Assembly (NCBI RefSeq): GCF_003050965.1
Contig: NZ_QAOU01000005.1
Location: 124,001-188,000, forward strand
Source of the DNA: Nitrosospira sp. Nsp2
GTDB lineage: Bacteria > Pseudomonadota > Gammaproteobacteria > Burkholderiales > Nitrosomonadaceae
DNA: 64,000 nt
Reading direction: 5' to 3'
How positions within the stretch are numbered: the stretch's first letter is position 1; each line of letters starts with the position of its first letter. A model generated the notes under the pieces. The model was not told the origin of the DNA. It saw nothing but the letters and a program-made list of their open reading frames with translations, and did not search any database. The position numbers were made by a program, and so were the translations under genes. Below are positions 28,331-37,285 of this stretch, in pieces.

Positions 28331-28780
28331 TCATACATCGACCACGCACCGCGCTTCCCACGTTGCGCCGGTTTTTTTGACTGACAGCATGGTCAGCGTA
28401 GCGCCTTTTACTTCGACACCGCGCTCCAGGCCCGGACGCCACTTCTCGCCCGACGCTTCCGTATGCCAATGATTGCCCTGATGCTGCACTCGGAAACGGC
28501 AAAACACCATGCCAAGCTCTCGGGCCTTCCCCAACAACAGATTTAACCATGTGACCAGGGCAAACTCGGGATCGGCTTCTTCAAATTCAATCGCGACCGC
28601 AGTCGACGCGCGCACCGAGTCCAGGTCGGTTACGATGCTAAACACCGCCTGTGCCGCTGCCTCGAACGCCTGCTCAACAGTAGTGCCCCAACCCATAATG
28701 CCCATATCGGCGTCGTGCTCGAAATACCCCCGAGTTTGACCCGGCCCGAGGCCCTCAGCATGCGGTACTGGTGAATTCAT
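28331..28780 (-). CDS. Archease, RtcB-activating protein
   Basis: Small acidic protein that stimulates guanylylation and turnover of RtcB. The family motif FEHDADMGIMGWG with its metal-binding Asp/His residues is near the N-terminus. A second conserved region, SVKKTGATWEARCVVDV, forms the C-terminus. The 149-residue form starts at the ATG at 28780, with GGGAG upstream; an in-frame ATG four codons earlier (28792) is an alternative. Pairing with rtcB in one direction, 64 bases apart, strongly supports the role. Confidence 0.92.
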   Translation of the reverse strand: MNSPVPHAEGLGPGQTRGYFEHDADMGIMGWGTTVEQAFEAAAQAVFSIVTDLDSVRASTAVAIEFEEADPEFALVTWLNLLLGKARELGMVFCRFRVQHQGNHWHTEASGEKWRPGLERGVEVKGATLTMLSVKKTGATWEARCVVDV

Positions 28781-28814
28781 CCTCACTCCCATGCGTGTTT
28801 CCGTACAGTTATTT

Positions 28815-28820
28815 ATTATA
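28815..28820 (-). promoter_or_regulatory. Possible -10 element for the archease-rtcB unit
   Basis: A perfect TATAAT on the minus strand lies about 35 bases before the archease start. The -35 region is poor by sigma-70 standards, and I do not see the -24/-12 sigma-54 pattern used for rtcBA in E. coli. Low confidence. Confidence 0.3.
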
Positions 28821-28992
28821 GGTGCACAGAGAAAAGTTGCCGCGATGGATTGTTCCGCCAGCGATCACGCGTTTCGGATTTACGATAGCCTCCATGATTA
28901 ACAGGATAGACTAAACTGGGAGCGGTAAAGTCAAAACCGCCGCTGCGTACTTATTCCCGCCGCGTTAAAAAAATCGAACGTGGACGAGCTGC

Positions 28993-30717
28993 ATGCCCAG
29001 CCATAATGCCGATATTGCCGCGATCTTTGAAGAGATTGCCGATCTACTCGAAATAGAGGGAGCAAATCCGTTTCGCATCCGCGCTTACCGTAACGCGGCG
29101 CGGACTATTGGCGAGCTTTCCGCCGAAGCATACGCAATGGTTGAAAAGGACGAGGATCTGACAAGGTTCCCCGGTATAGGTCACGATCTTTCCGAAAAAA
29201 TAAAGGAAATTATTTCCACCGACCATTGCGCTTTACTGGACAGTCTGCGCACTGAGCTTCCGCCGGCCGTAACTGAACTGTTAAGGGTTCCAGGGCTTGG
29301 TCCCAAACGGGTGAGGCACCTCTATCACGATCTGGATGTGCAAACCGTCGAACAGCTCTACTCCGCTGCGCGCCAGGGCCGCATCCGCACCTTGGCCGGG
29401 TTCGGCGAAAAGACCGAACTCAATATTCTCCAGGCCGTTGAACTTCATACTGACCCGATCCGTCGCTTCAAGCTGGCGGTGGCGGCACAATATGCGGAAG
29501 CATTACGGCCTTATCTTGCGGCCGTGCCTGGCATAAAACAGGTGACGGTCGCGGGGAGTTTCAGGCGCATGCGCGAAACCGTAGGCGACCTCGATATCAT
29601 CGTCACCGCTGCGCCCGGTAGCAATGTGATGCAGCATTTTACGGCCTATGATGAGGTTGCAGAAATACTCATGGTAGGTCCGACGCGTGCCAGCGTCCTC
29701 CTCAAATGCGGTTTGCAGGTCGATCTGCGGGTCGTACCGGAAGAAAGCTATGGCGCCGCGCTACACTACTTCACGGGCTCCAAGTCACATAATATCGCGG
29801 TCCGGCAAATTGCCCAGAAGCGCGGATTGAAGATCAATGAATACGGCGTGTATCGGGGGAAAACACGCATCGCCGGAGAAACCGAGGAATCCGTTTATCG
29901 TGCCGTGGACTTGTCCTACATTCCGCCGGAACTTCGCGAAAACCGCGGCGAAATCCCGGCAGCCCGTTCTGGCCGGCTCCCGCATTTGCTGGAACTCAGC
30001 GATCTGCAAGGTGATTTGCACGTTCACACCAGTGCTACCGACGGCCACAATACCTTGCTTGAGATGGCAATCGCGGGCCGGTCGCATGGTCTGCAATATC
30101 TTGCGATCACCGATCATTCACGCCACCTTACTGTCGCAAGGGGTCTTGATCCTCTGCGCCTGGCGCGACAATGCGACGAAATCGATGCGCTTAACGAAAA
30201 CCTGGAAGGCATAACTTTGCTCAAGGGGATCGAGGTGGATATCCTGGAAGACGGGAGTCTGGACTTGCCGGACCGCGTCCTGGCCAAACTGGATCTGGTG
30301 CTCGGCGCAATACATAGCAAATTCGAACTGTCGCGAGCAAGGCAAACCGAACGGGTCCTGCGCGCAATGTCGCACCCGCACTTTACCATGCTTGCCCATC
30401 CTTCCGGTCGAATCATCCATCAGCGTCCGCCCTATGATATTGACATGCCGAGGATTATTCGCGAAGCCGGACGACGCGGTTGTTTCCTTGAACTTAACGC
30501 GCACCCCGACCGCCTCGACCTGCTCGACATTTATTGCCAGATGGCAAAGGAAGAGGGAGTCCTGGTCAGCATCGACTCCGACGCGCACAGCACATTTGAA
30601 TTCGAAAATCTCCGCTTTGGTCTCGGACAAGCGCGTCGCGGCTGGCTGGAAAAACAAAACGTGCTCAACGCCCGCCCGTTAAGCGAACTCCGTGCGCTTA
30701 TTAATCGCACGGTGTAG
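28993..30717 (+). CDS. polX: DNA polymerase X with PHP domain (PolX)
   Basis: Family X polymerase involved in gap filling and base-excision-type repair, with a PHP exonuclease or endonuclease domain. Residues 1-320 hold the helix-hairpin-helix region (LTRFPGIGHDLSEKI, LLRVPGLGPKRVRHLY) and the polymerase active site: GSFRRMRETVGDLDIIV with two Asp, and VDLRVV with the third. Residues about 335-574 form the PHP domain with DLHVHTSATDG, AITDHSRH, GIEVDI, AHPSGR, NAHPDRLDL and SIDSDAHS. All metal-binding motifs seem present. It is transcribed divergently from the archease-rtcB unit. Length (574) is typical. Confidence 0.94.
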   Translation: MPSHNADIAAIFEEIADLLEIEGANPFRIRAYRNAARTIGELSAEAYAMVEKDEDLTRFPGIGHDLSEKIKEIISTDHCALLDSLRTELPPAVTELLRVPGLGPKRVRHLYHDLDVQTVEQLYSAARQGRIRTLAGFGEKTELNILQAVELHTDPIRRFKLAVAAQYAEALRPYLAAVPGIKQVTVAGSFRRMRETVGDLDIIVTAAPGSNVMQHFTAYDEVAEILMVGPTRASVLLKCGLQVDLRVVPEESYGAALHYFTGSKSHNIAVRQIAQKRGLKINEYGVYRGKTRIAGETEESVYRAVDLSYIPPELRENRGEIPAARSGRLPHLLELSDLQGDLHVHTSATDGHNTLLEMAIAGRSHGLQYLAITDHSRHLTVARGLDPLRLARQCDEIDALNENLEGITLLKGIEVDILEDGSLDLPDRVLAKLDLVLGAIHSKFELSRARQTERVLRAMSHPHFTMLAHPSGRIIHQRPPYDIDMPRIIREAGRRGCFLELNAHPDRLDLLDIYCQMAKEEGVLVSIDSDAHSTFEFENLRFGLGQARRGWLEKQNVLNARPLSELRALINRTV

Positions 30718-30905
30718 GTTCGCTAAAGGCAGCAGTACCGTGGGTCTGGGCGCCCTGCGCTGTCCTACCCCAGCGCAGCAGCATTCCGATAGGCAATAAA
30801 ATTGAAAAAACAGCCTGACCGCCTATACTTCAAGCGAGTACCGGTTTCATGTCAACTGGCAAATACGATGGATTCCGCATAACCACGGTCACAACGGAGT
30901 GAGTC

Positions 30906-31544
30906 ATGATTTTTTCCAACCGGGTCACGGCGGCAAAACAACTTGCCGCGGCTCTTTCCGAGTACCGCGGGAAGCACCCGCTGGTGCTGGCTATTCCGCG
31001 AGGCGCCGTGCCGATGGCAAAGATCATTGCGGCCGAGCTGAGCGGAGAAATGGATGTAGTGCTGGTGCGCAAGTTGCGCGCCCCCGGTAATCCCGAATTC
31101 GCCATCGGTTCCGTCGATGAAAGCGGCTGGGTGTACCTCGCAGACTATGCTTCCCAAGTTGGCGCGAGCGATGAATACATCAGGCAGGAAGTTGCCACGC
31201 AACTTGAGGCGATACGACAGCGCAGAGCCCAATATACCCCTGTGCGAGCACCAATCGATCCTGCCGGACGGGTAGTAATCGTAATAGACGATGGACTTGC
31301 CACCGGTGCTACCATGATTGCTGCATTGCATGCGCTTGAGGCGAAACAGCCCAAGGAACTGATTTGCGCGGTACCCGTGGCGCCTCCCGATACGATCGAA
31401 AAAGTAAGCGCGAAAGCGGACCGGGTAGTATGCCTTTCAGCGCCGATCAACTTCGGCGCGGTGGCGCAGTTCTACATGGATTTTCCGCAAGTTTCGGACG
31501 AGGAAGTTATCGCCGCCCTGTCTGCTTCCGGCGACGGCCATTGA
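30906..31544 (+). CDS. Phosphoribosyltransferase-family protein
   Basis: Type I PRTase fold of 212 residues. The PRPP-binding loop VVIVIDDGLATGATM is at residues 123-137, and the N-terminal PRGAVPMAKIIAAEL matches the widespread proteobacterial and actinobacterial subgroup of unknown substrate, often called a predicted phosphoribosyltransferase. GGAG six bases before the ATG at 30906 supports the start. No hood domain typical of known purine or pyrimidine enzymes can be recognised, so the acceptor base is open. Confidence 0.84.
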   Translation: MIFSNRVTAAKQLAAALSEYRGKHPLVLAIPRGAVPMAKIIAAELSGEMDVVLVRKLRAPGNPEFAIGSVDESGWVYLADYASQVGASDEYIRQEVATQLEAIRQRRAQYTPVRAPIDPAGRVVIVIDDGLATGATMIAALHALEAKQPKELICAVPVAPPDTIEKVSAKADRVVCLSAPINFGAVAQFYMDFPQVSDEEVIAALSASGDGH

Positions 31545-31771
31545 TCGAAACCCGTATTTGAAATCACCTATTTTTGAGTCTTTCGTAATACAGGACGAAC
31601 TCAAGCTGGTCGACCTGCACATCTGATTCACCGGAACTCCGCAAATCGAGATATTCACTTTCTTTGGACGCGACCTCGACTAAAAATTGAATAATCCCCA
31701 TAAGTCGCCGTGCATTCCAGTCGCGGCTTGAAACAAGGACGGCGCTCCAAAGCTTCCAAAGGGACATTGCC

Positions 31772-32272
31772 ATGATTCGAAATCCAATCGATATTTCCAC
31801 CCGCATCAGCCCCAACCTTTCCGCGCTTATCGAAAGCCGCGTCAATGATCCGGACGCGGATGAACCCCCCACGCTGGGCTCAGTCCGCTCCTTTGTCGCG
31901 GGTCTGGTACCGCCATCCTTGAGCGAGACCGAGCACTTACACCATTTTGATATCGACGCATCGCTTCTGGATGAACTGGATGCGCTGATTGAAGAATTTG
32001 GAGAAACAGCACTCGCGATTGACTTTGCCCGCAGTAACGCCAGTGAGCCGCTCTCGCGGGTAATCGAGGCTGTGGTGAATGACGAGAATCGGGAATATCC
32101 GCCAACCCTTGAAACGGTAAAAGAGGCAATTATTTCGGGTCTGCCTGCAAGGCTGATCGGCGATGGTGTGCTGGAGGATGATGAAGATGACGCCTTGCTG
32201 GCGGAGCTTGAAGGGCTGATCATGCGCCACGGCGGGGACTCGCTCGCGGAAGAGTTCTTGCGTTATGAATAG
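31772..32272 (+). CDS. Uncharacterised acidic protein with internal duplication
   Basis: 166 residues, rich in Asp and Glu, no signal peptide or transmembrane segment. It consists of two related halves offset by 77-78 residues. LIESRVND (19-26) matches VIEAVVND (97-104); PPTLGSV (32-38) matches PPTLETV (110-116). SLLDELDALIEEFGETAL (64-81) matches ALLAELEGLIMRHGGDSL (141-158). The pattern of a Pro-Thr-Leu turn followed by an amphipathic helix repeats in both. I do not recognise the family. Clean coding frame with ATG start; the translation looks real and not a shadow. Confidence 0.7.
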   Translation: MIRNPIDISTRISPNLSALIESRVNDPDADEPPTLGSVRSFVAGLVPPSLSETEHLHHFDIDASLLDELDALIEEFGETALAIDFARSNASEPLSRVIEAVVNDENREYPPTLETVKEAIISGLPARLIGDGVLEDDEDDALLAELEGLIMRHGGDSLAEEFLRYE

Positions 32273-32326
32273 CTGCAAGCCCGGATCGGCTTAGCTTCCC
32301 TGCACTCAGCTAAATCCGCCCCAAGC

Positions 32327-32554
32327 TTATCCGTTTCTCCTCATTCCCTGCCCGTGACAACTGACGAAGAAGGGAACGATGGGGGTAATAATAGCTGAAA
32401 CCCAGCGCCCAAATGTCATCGGCTCACCCAAAAGCAGAGGAATGCCCTGATTGATCGCGTTGAGGCATAAACCCACCACCAGCGCAACGGAAAGTGCAAC
32501 CAGTCGTGCGTTTCGGTCTTGAATAGAGGACTTGATCGCATGTAAATGGCGCAT
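32327..32554 (-). CDS. nrtS: NrtS-like nitrate/nitrite transporter subunit
   Basis: Membrane protein of 75 residues with two hydrophobic helices, LVALSVALVVGLCLNAINQG and WVSAIITPIVPFFVSCHG, joined by the loop IPLLLGEPMTFGR. This layout (GxxLNxINQG...GE...PYxVS) matches the small NrtS family described in cyanobacteria as a nitrate/nitrite transporter; assignment by remembered pattern, so moderate. The start at 32554 is favoured by the AGAAGGGAGAAGG ribosome site; the frame stays open 11 codons further. If correct, it may handle nitrite, a toxic product in ammonia oxidisers. Confidence 0.68.
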   Translation of the reverse strand: MRHLHAIKSSIQDRNARLVALSVALVVGLCLNAINQGIPLLLGEPMTFGRWVSAIITPIVPFFVSCHGQGMRRNG

Positions 32555-32858
32555 CGTTGACCTTCTCCCTTCTAGTAACAAATTCAAATGTAGAACTCAG
32601 TCGTCAGCCCGCCAGCTCGGGGCCAATTTTTTTGCGAGCGCCTTCAGCGCGTACGCACTGTCTAGCCCAAACATATCAAGCAAAGCAACCCTTCCGCAGG
32701 CTTGGCGGGAACTATCGCATTTGCAATAATAGTTTTTTCTCGTGTTTATTTCCATGCATACTCTCGTTATCGCACGTTCTGCCTGCTCCGTTGCCGAGAC
32801 GAAGCTGCCCTCGAGGAATAGCCCTATACGGTGCCACAGAATTGGCTAACAAAACCAC
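32555..32858. other. Divergent intergenic region, AT-rich
   Basis: About 300 bases between the nrtS-like gene (minus) and the ABC operon (plus). It must hold both promoters. No gene or repeat is seen. Confidence 0.45.
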
Positions 32859-33566
32859 ATGCTCGAACTACGCAATATTGGCAAAGCCTATGCAAGCGGC
32901 CGCAAGGTCTTCGCCGATTTATCCTACGCTCTGGAAGATGGCGCGTATGTAGCCATCATGGGGGAATCCGGCGTGGGAAAATCAACATTGTTGAATCTCA
33001 TTGCCGGACTCGACGTGCCGGATACGGGTGAGATAGTCATCGATGGGGTCAACGTATCGTCGCTGGATGATGACGCGGCCACCCGTATGCGCCGAGAAAA
33101 ACTTGGATTCGTTTTTCAGGCTTTTCACGTCCTGCCGCATCTGACACTCAATCAGAATGTTGCCCTGCCTCTGCTGCTAAATGCAGTTCAGCCTGGATTC
33201 GCGTCAGAGCGGGCCGAACAAATGTTGACAGCCGTTGGGCTTCGCGGCCGGGGAGCGCATTTTCCCCGGCAACTTTCTGGCGGCGAACTGCAGCGTGTGG
33301 CCATCGGCCGTGCGTTGATACACCACCCCAAACTGATCCTGGCAGACGAGCCGACAGGCAACCTTGACCCGGATACCGCGCGGGACATTCTCATGCTGAT
33401 GCGTGACGAAATAAAGAGCAACGGCGCATCCGCAATCCTAGTTACCCATTCACGCGCGGCCGCCGCGACGGCGGACCGCGTGCTATTGCTGACAAAAGAT
33501 GGATTGCACCCGCTCCCGGCAAATTCGGTAGATTGGCCACGCTCGGGTGACGTAGGTGGGTCATGA
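32859..33566 (+). CDS. ABC transporter ATPase, LolD/AttE type
   Basis: ATPase of an FtsX-type (MacB/LolCDE superfamily) ABC system. Walker A is GESGVGKST (35-43), signature LSGGELQRVAIGRAL, Walker B LILADEPTGNLD, and the switch His in LVTHSRA. Such ATPases drive mechanotransmission or lipoprotein and peptide export rather than solute import. It is followed, with an 11-base overlap, by an FtsX-like permease and then by a secreted lipocalin-like protein. This is the gene order of the AttEFGH operon first described in Agrobacterium. The function of that operon is uncertain. Confidence 0.88.
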   Translation: MLELRNIGKAYASGRKVFADLSYALEDGAYVAIMGESGVGKSTLLNLIAGLDVPDTGEIVIDGVNVSSLDDDAATRMRREKLGFVFQAFHVLPHLTLNQNVALPLLLNAVQPGFASERAEQMLTAVGLRGRGAHFPRQLSGGELQRVAIGRALIHHPKLILADEPTGNLDPDTARDILMLMRDEIKSNGASAILVTHSRAAAATADRVLLLTKDGLHPLPANSVDWPRSGDVGGS

Positions 33567-36114
33567 GCGGACGCTGTCGCGCTGGCTGCTATCGGGCGAG
33601 TGGCAGGCTCACAAGGTGCAGGCTGCCACGGCCATCATCTCCATTGCGCTCGGGGTCGCGCTCGGGTATGCAATTCATCTGATCAATGCGGCTGCCTTCA
33701 ACGAGTTTTCCGCCGCGGCCCGAAGCCTGTCCGGCGAGTCCGATCTTCAGGTTCGGAGTGCGCAATCCACCTTTGATGAGTCGATCTATCCGCTTCTGGC
33801 CCAGCGCAACGGTGTCGAGCTCGCCAACCCTGTGCTCGAAATCGACGCCGCCCTCCCGGGCGGAGATGAGGAACGAAAGAGGGCCCCTCTGAAAATTCTC
33901 GGCCTGGACATTTTCCGCGCTTCGCTCATGGCACCGGACCTCATCGGCCTTCCGGCTGAGGATAAGCTGTTCGATATCCTGGCGGACGACGCGATTTTCC
34001 TTTCCCCTGCGGCCATGGAATGGCTGGAGGTAAGCCAAGGCGACCTTTTGCAGCTTCGCGTTGGAACTCAACCGGTAGCCCTGCGGGTGGCTGGCGGGCT
34101 GGCACGAGTCCGGGCGGGACAGCGTCTCGCGGTCATGGATGTTGCCGCCGCACAATGGCGCTTCCAGCGTTTAGGCCAATTATCACGCATTGAACTCAAG
34201 CTGGTACGGGGAGTCGACCGCACCGCGTTCAAAACGGAACTGTCGAAGGAACTAGCGGCACGGGGCCATTTCCTCATTAGCGAAACGGCCGACCAGGAGA
34301 TCCGCGTTGCCAACATGTCCCGCGCCTACCGTGTCAACCTGAACATGTTGGCCATGGTCGCATTGTTTACCGGCGCGTTCCTGGTATTCTCGACGCAAGC
34401 GCTATCGGTTGTTCGACGGCGACACCAGTTCGCCCTATTGCGTGTGCTCGGCTTTACCCGCAGCCAACTGCTGCGGCAGATCCTGGTGGAGGGAAGCGTG
34501 CTCGGCGCGACCGGTTCAATAGCCGGGCTCGCGCTCGGGTACTTGACGGCTGCGGTGGCTTTGCATTATTTTGGAGGCGATCTGGGAGGTGGGTTTTTCC
34601 CGGGTATAAAGCCCAGCGTCAATTTCGATATGTCGGCGGCGATAGTTTTTTTTATTCTGGGATTGGGCGTGACCTTGCTGGGAAGCGCAGTTCCGGCGTG
34701 GGAAGCGGCCAACACCCGGCCCGCTCCCGCATTAAAAGCGGGCAGCGAAGACGTCGCGTTAGCGAAACTTGCCACGCCTTGGCCCGCGCTGCTCTGCCTG
34801 GCCCTGGGCGGAGTTCTCACCCAATTGCCGCCCATTTTCGACTTGCCCATCTTTGGGTACCTTGCCGTGGCGCTCCTCTTGATTGGTGGCATCGCGCTCA
34901 TGCCCCGTGTTTCTGCGCTGATTTTCTCTGCAATATCCGGTGCGGCATCCCAGCGTGGTTCCGCGGCCATGAGCGTATTGGCATTGGCCCGTCTCGCCAA
35001 CGCTCCCAACCAGGCCTCGGTCGCACTTGGGGGAGTCCTTGCCAGCTTTACGCTGATCGTGGCCATGGCCATCATGGTGACCAGCTTCCGGGTTTCCGTG
35101 GACGACTGGCTGAAACATGTCTTGCCGGCAGATTTGTACGTGCGAACCGCAGTGAGCGGAGATACGCGAGGCCTTACGCCGGACGAAAAAAACGGGATCG
35201 CAACCACGCCCGGCATTTTGCGGGCTGATTTCTTCCGCTCATCCCAGCTGATGCTCGACGCCGGCAGACCCGCGGTTGCGCTCATCGCGCGCCCCATCGA
35301 TATAACCGACCCTGGCAACACGCTGCCCTTGACCGGCGACGTGGTTCCTGCAGCACAGCTCCCGATGGGGGCGATACCCATATGGGTATCCGAGGCAATG
35401 GTGGATCTATATGGCTTTACACCAGGCAAACGGGTTACGTTGCCTATTGCAGTTCCCGCGCCTGATTTCGTCGTTGCCGGCGTGTGGCGTGACTACGGGC
35501 GCCAGTTCGGCGCAATACAGATGCGGTTGAAGGATTATCAAGCGCTCTCGGGTGATCTGAAGGTAAATGATGCTGCACTTTGGCTGGAAGCCGGGGTTAT
35601 ACCAGAGGAAGTGATCGCGTCTTTGCGGCATTTTCCGTTCGGGCAGGCACTGGAATTCGCGGAACCCGGTCAAATACGCGCGCTGAGCCTGAATATCTTT
35701 GACCGCAGTTTTGCCGTCACGTATCTGCTGGAGGCCGTCGCGATCATCATTGGGCTACTAGGGGTGGCATCGAGCTTTTCGGCGCAAGCCCTGGCGCGCA
35801 GGAAGGAGTTTGGCGCGCTACGTCATATCGGGGTGACACGGCGCCAAATCCTAGGTATGCTGGCGCTGGAAGGCGCACTCCTGACTTCGTTGGGCATCAT
35901 GCTTGGCTTCGGGCTCGGCTGGTGCATCAGCCTGATTCTTGTCTTTATCGTAAATCCGCAATCGTTCCACTGGACCATGCAGCTCGCCCTGCCATGGAAG
36001 GCCCTTATAGCTGTTGCCATTGCGCTACTACTTTCCGCCGCGCTCACCTCGGTGGCGTCGGGTCGCCATTCGGTCTCCGGCAATGCGATTCGTGCAGTAC
36101 GCGAGGACTGGTAA
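33556..36114 (+). CDS. FtsX-like ABC permease (two-repeat, AttFG-like fusion)
   Basis: Inner-membrane permease of 852 residues. TM1 (about 23-44) is followed by a large periplasmic part and an FtsX block at about 265-390 (LAMVALFTGAFLVFSTQAL, FALLRVLGFTRSQLLRQI). A middle membrane region and a second periplasmic domain precede the final FtsX block (EFGALRHIGVTRRQILGM). The protein therefore contains two FtsX units in one chain, whereas AttF and AttG are separate in some genomes. The GTG at 33556 overlaps the ATPase gene by 11 bases. Its stop overlaps the next start as TAATG, so all three genes are coupled. Confidence 0.86.
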   Translation: MGHERTLSRWLLSGEWQAHKVQAATAIISIALGVALGYAIHLINAAAFNEFSAAARSLSGESDLQVRSAQSTFDESIYPLLAQRNGVELANPVLEIDAALPGGDEERKRAPLKILGLDIFRASLMAPDLIGLPAEDKLFDILADDAIFLSPAAMEWLEVSQGDLLQLRVGTQPVALRVAGGLARVRAGQRLAVMDVAAAQWRFQRLGQLSRIELKLVRGVDRTAFKTELSKELAARGHFLISETADQEIRVANMSRAYRVNLNMLAMVALFTGAFLVFSTQALSVVRRRHQFALLRVLGFTRSQLLRQILVEGSVLGATGSIAGLALGYLTAAVALHYFGGDLGGGFFPGIKPSVNFDMSAAIVFFILGLGVTLLGSAVPAWEAANTRPAPALKAGSEDVALAKLATPWPALLCLALGGVLTQLPPIFDLPIFGYLAVALLLIGGIALMPRVSALIFSAISGAASQRGSAAMSVLALARLANAPNQASVALGGVLASFTLIVAMAIMVTSFRVSVDDWLKHVLPADLYVRTAVSGDTRGLTPDEKNGIATTPGILRADFFRSSQLMLDAGRPAVALIARPIDITDPGNTLPLTGDVVPAAQLPMGAIPIWVSEAMVDLYGFTPGKRVTLPIAVPAPDFVVAGVWRDYGRQFGAIQMRLKDYQALSGDLKVNDAALWLEAGVIPEEVIASLRHFPFGQALEFAEPGQIRALSLNIFDRSFAVTYLLEAVAIIIGLLGVASSFSAQALARRKEFGALRHIGVTRRQILGMLALEGALLTSLGIMLGFGLGWCISLILVFIVNPQSFHWTMQLALPWKALIAVAIALLLSAALTSVASGRHSVSGNAIRAVREDW

Positions 36115-37280
36115 TGCCGTTCTATACACGCCGTTCCATGCACATCGGCTTTCTTCGCCATGCTGGTGGAACAGCAGTGATGAGTATGCCCCGGCGGTCG
36201 AGGTTGATCGCGCTATTGCTGGGTTTGCTCGTCGCTTATTTCGCCGCCACCCCCCATGTTGCCGCTTCTCCTCCTAAGTTTCCACCGGTGCTGCAAGGAA
36301 CACCGCTTGTCTTCCCGCGCGATTATGGCTCGCATCCAGCCTTCCGTACTGAATGGTGGTATGTAACCGGCTGGCTGGAAACTTCCGATAAAAAACCACT
36401 CGGCTTCCAGATCACTTTTTTTCGCTCTGCAACCGAGCATGATCCCGCCAATCCGAGCCGTTTTGCACCGCGGCAGCTAATCATTGCTCACGCCGCATTG
36501 TCCGATCCAGCGACAGGGAAGCTGCTGCACGGTCAAAAAAGCGCGCGCGAGGGTTTTGGCCTGGTCTACGCGAAGGAGGGCAATACGGATGTAAAACTGG
36601 ATGACTGGCACATGCTGCGCGAAGAAAATGGGCGCTATCAAACCAGCCTAACCACAAAGAACTTTATCTTGCGCTTTTCGTTCACGCCCACTCAGGCGCC
36701 GATGCTGCAAGGAGATAACGGCTTTTCACGCAAGGGGCCGCGCCCCGAGCAGGCCAGTTACTACTACAGCGAGCCGCAACTCCGAGTGAGGGGAACTGTT
36801 GTTCACAATGGCGAGGAAAAAACCGTTACGGGCACTGCGTGGCTCGACCATGAGTGGTCGAGCGAATATCTCGCTCCCGATGCCGACGGATGGGATTGGG
36901 TTGGCGTCAATCTCGACGATGGTTCCGCTTTAATGGCGTTTCAAATACGCGGCAAAGACGGAACAAGGGTGTGGGCTTATGCGGGATTACGGGATCGTGA
37001 CGGGCAATTCACGCGGTTCGAACCGGAGCAGGTTAATTTCGAACCCCAGCGCATGTGGCGCTCACCACGCACGGACGCGACGTACCCTGTGGCAATGCGA
37101 ATTCAGGTCGGCTCGACTGTTTGGTCCCTCACCCCCCTGCAGGATGATCAGGAACTTGATTCGCGGGAAACGACAGGTGCGGTCTACTGGGAGGGTGCGG
37201 TCATCGTCACGCGCGACGGCAAGCCGGCCGGCCGTGGCTATTTCGAAATGACGGGGTATGTAAAACCACTGCGGCTCTAG
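36114..37280 (+). CDS. AttH/CrtC-like lipocalin-fold secreted protein
   Basis: Third gene of the AttEFGH-like operon. The mature part has the CrtC/AttH lipocalin-like signature, with RTEWWYVTGWLE near the start and GTAWLDHEWSS in the middle, and contains no known catalytic site. A signal peptide is visible: IALLLGLLVAYFAATPHVAA. The ATG at 36114 overlaps the permease stop (TAATG); the in-frame ATG at 36180 would give a more usual signal-peptide length, so the true start is uncertain. The protein is likely periplasmic or exported by the neighbouring FtsX transporter. It converges with djlA. Confidence 0.83.
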   Translation: MPFYTRRSMHIGFLRHAGGTAVMSMPRRSRLIALLLGLLVAYFAATPHVAASPPKFPPVLQGTPLVFPRDYGSHPAFRTEWWYVTGWLETSDKKPLGFQITFFRSATEHDPANPSRFAPRQLIIAHAALSDPATGKLLHGQKSAREGFGLVYAKEGNTDVKLDDWHMLREENGRYQTSLTTKNFILRFSFTPTQAPMLQGDNGFSRKGPRPEQASYYYSEPQLRVRGTVVHNGEEKTVTGTAWLDHEWSSEYLAPDADGWDWVGVNLDDGSALMAFQIRGKDGTRVWAYAGLRDRDGQFTRFEPEQVNFEPQRMWRSPRTDATYPVAMRIQVGSTVWSLTPLQDDQELDSRETTGAVYWEGAVIVTRDGKPAGRGYFEMTGYVKPLRL

Positions 37281-37285
37281 ATGAG

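Noticed and set aside
34566-35429. 287-codon minus-strand frame inside the FtsX permease gene
   Set aside because: Shadow of a strongly supported plus-strand gene; low-complexity translation.
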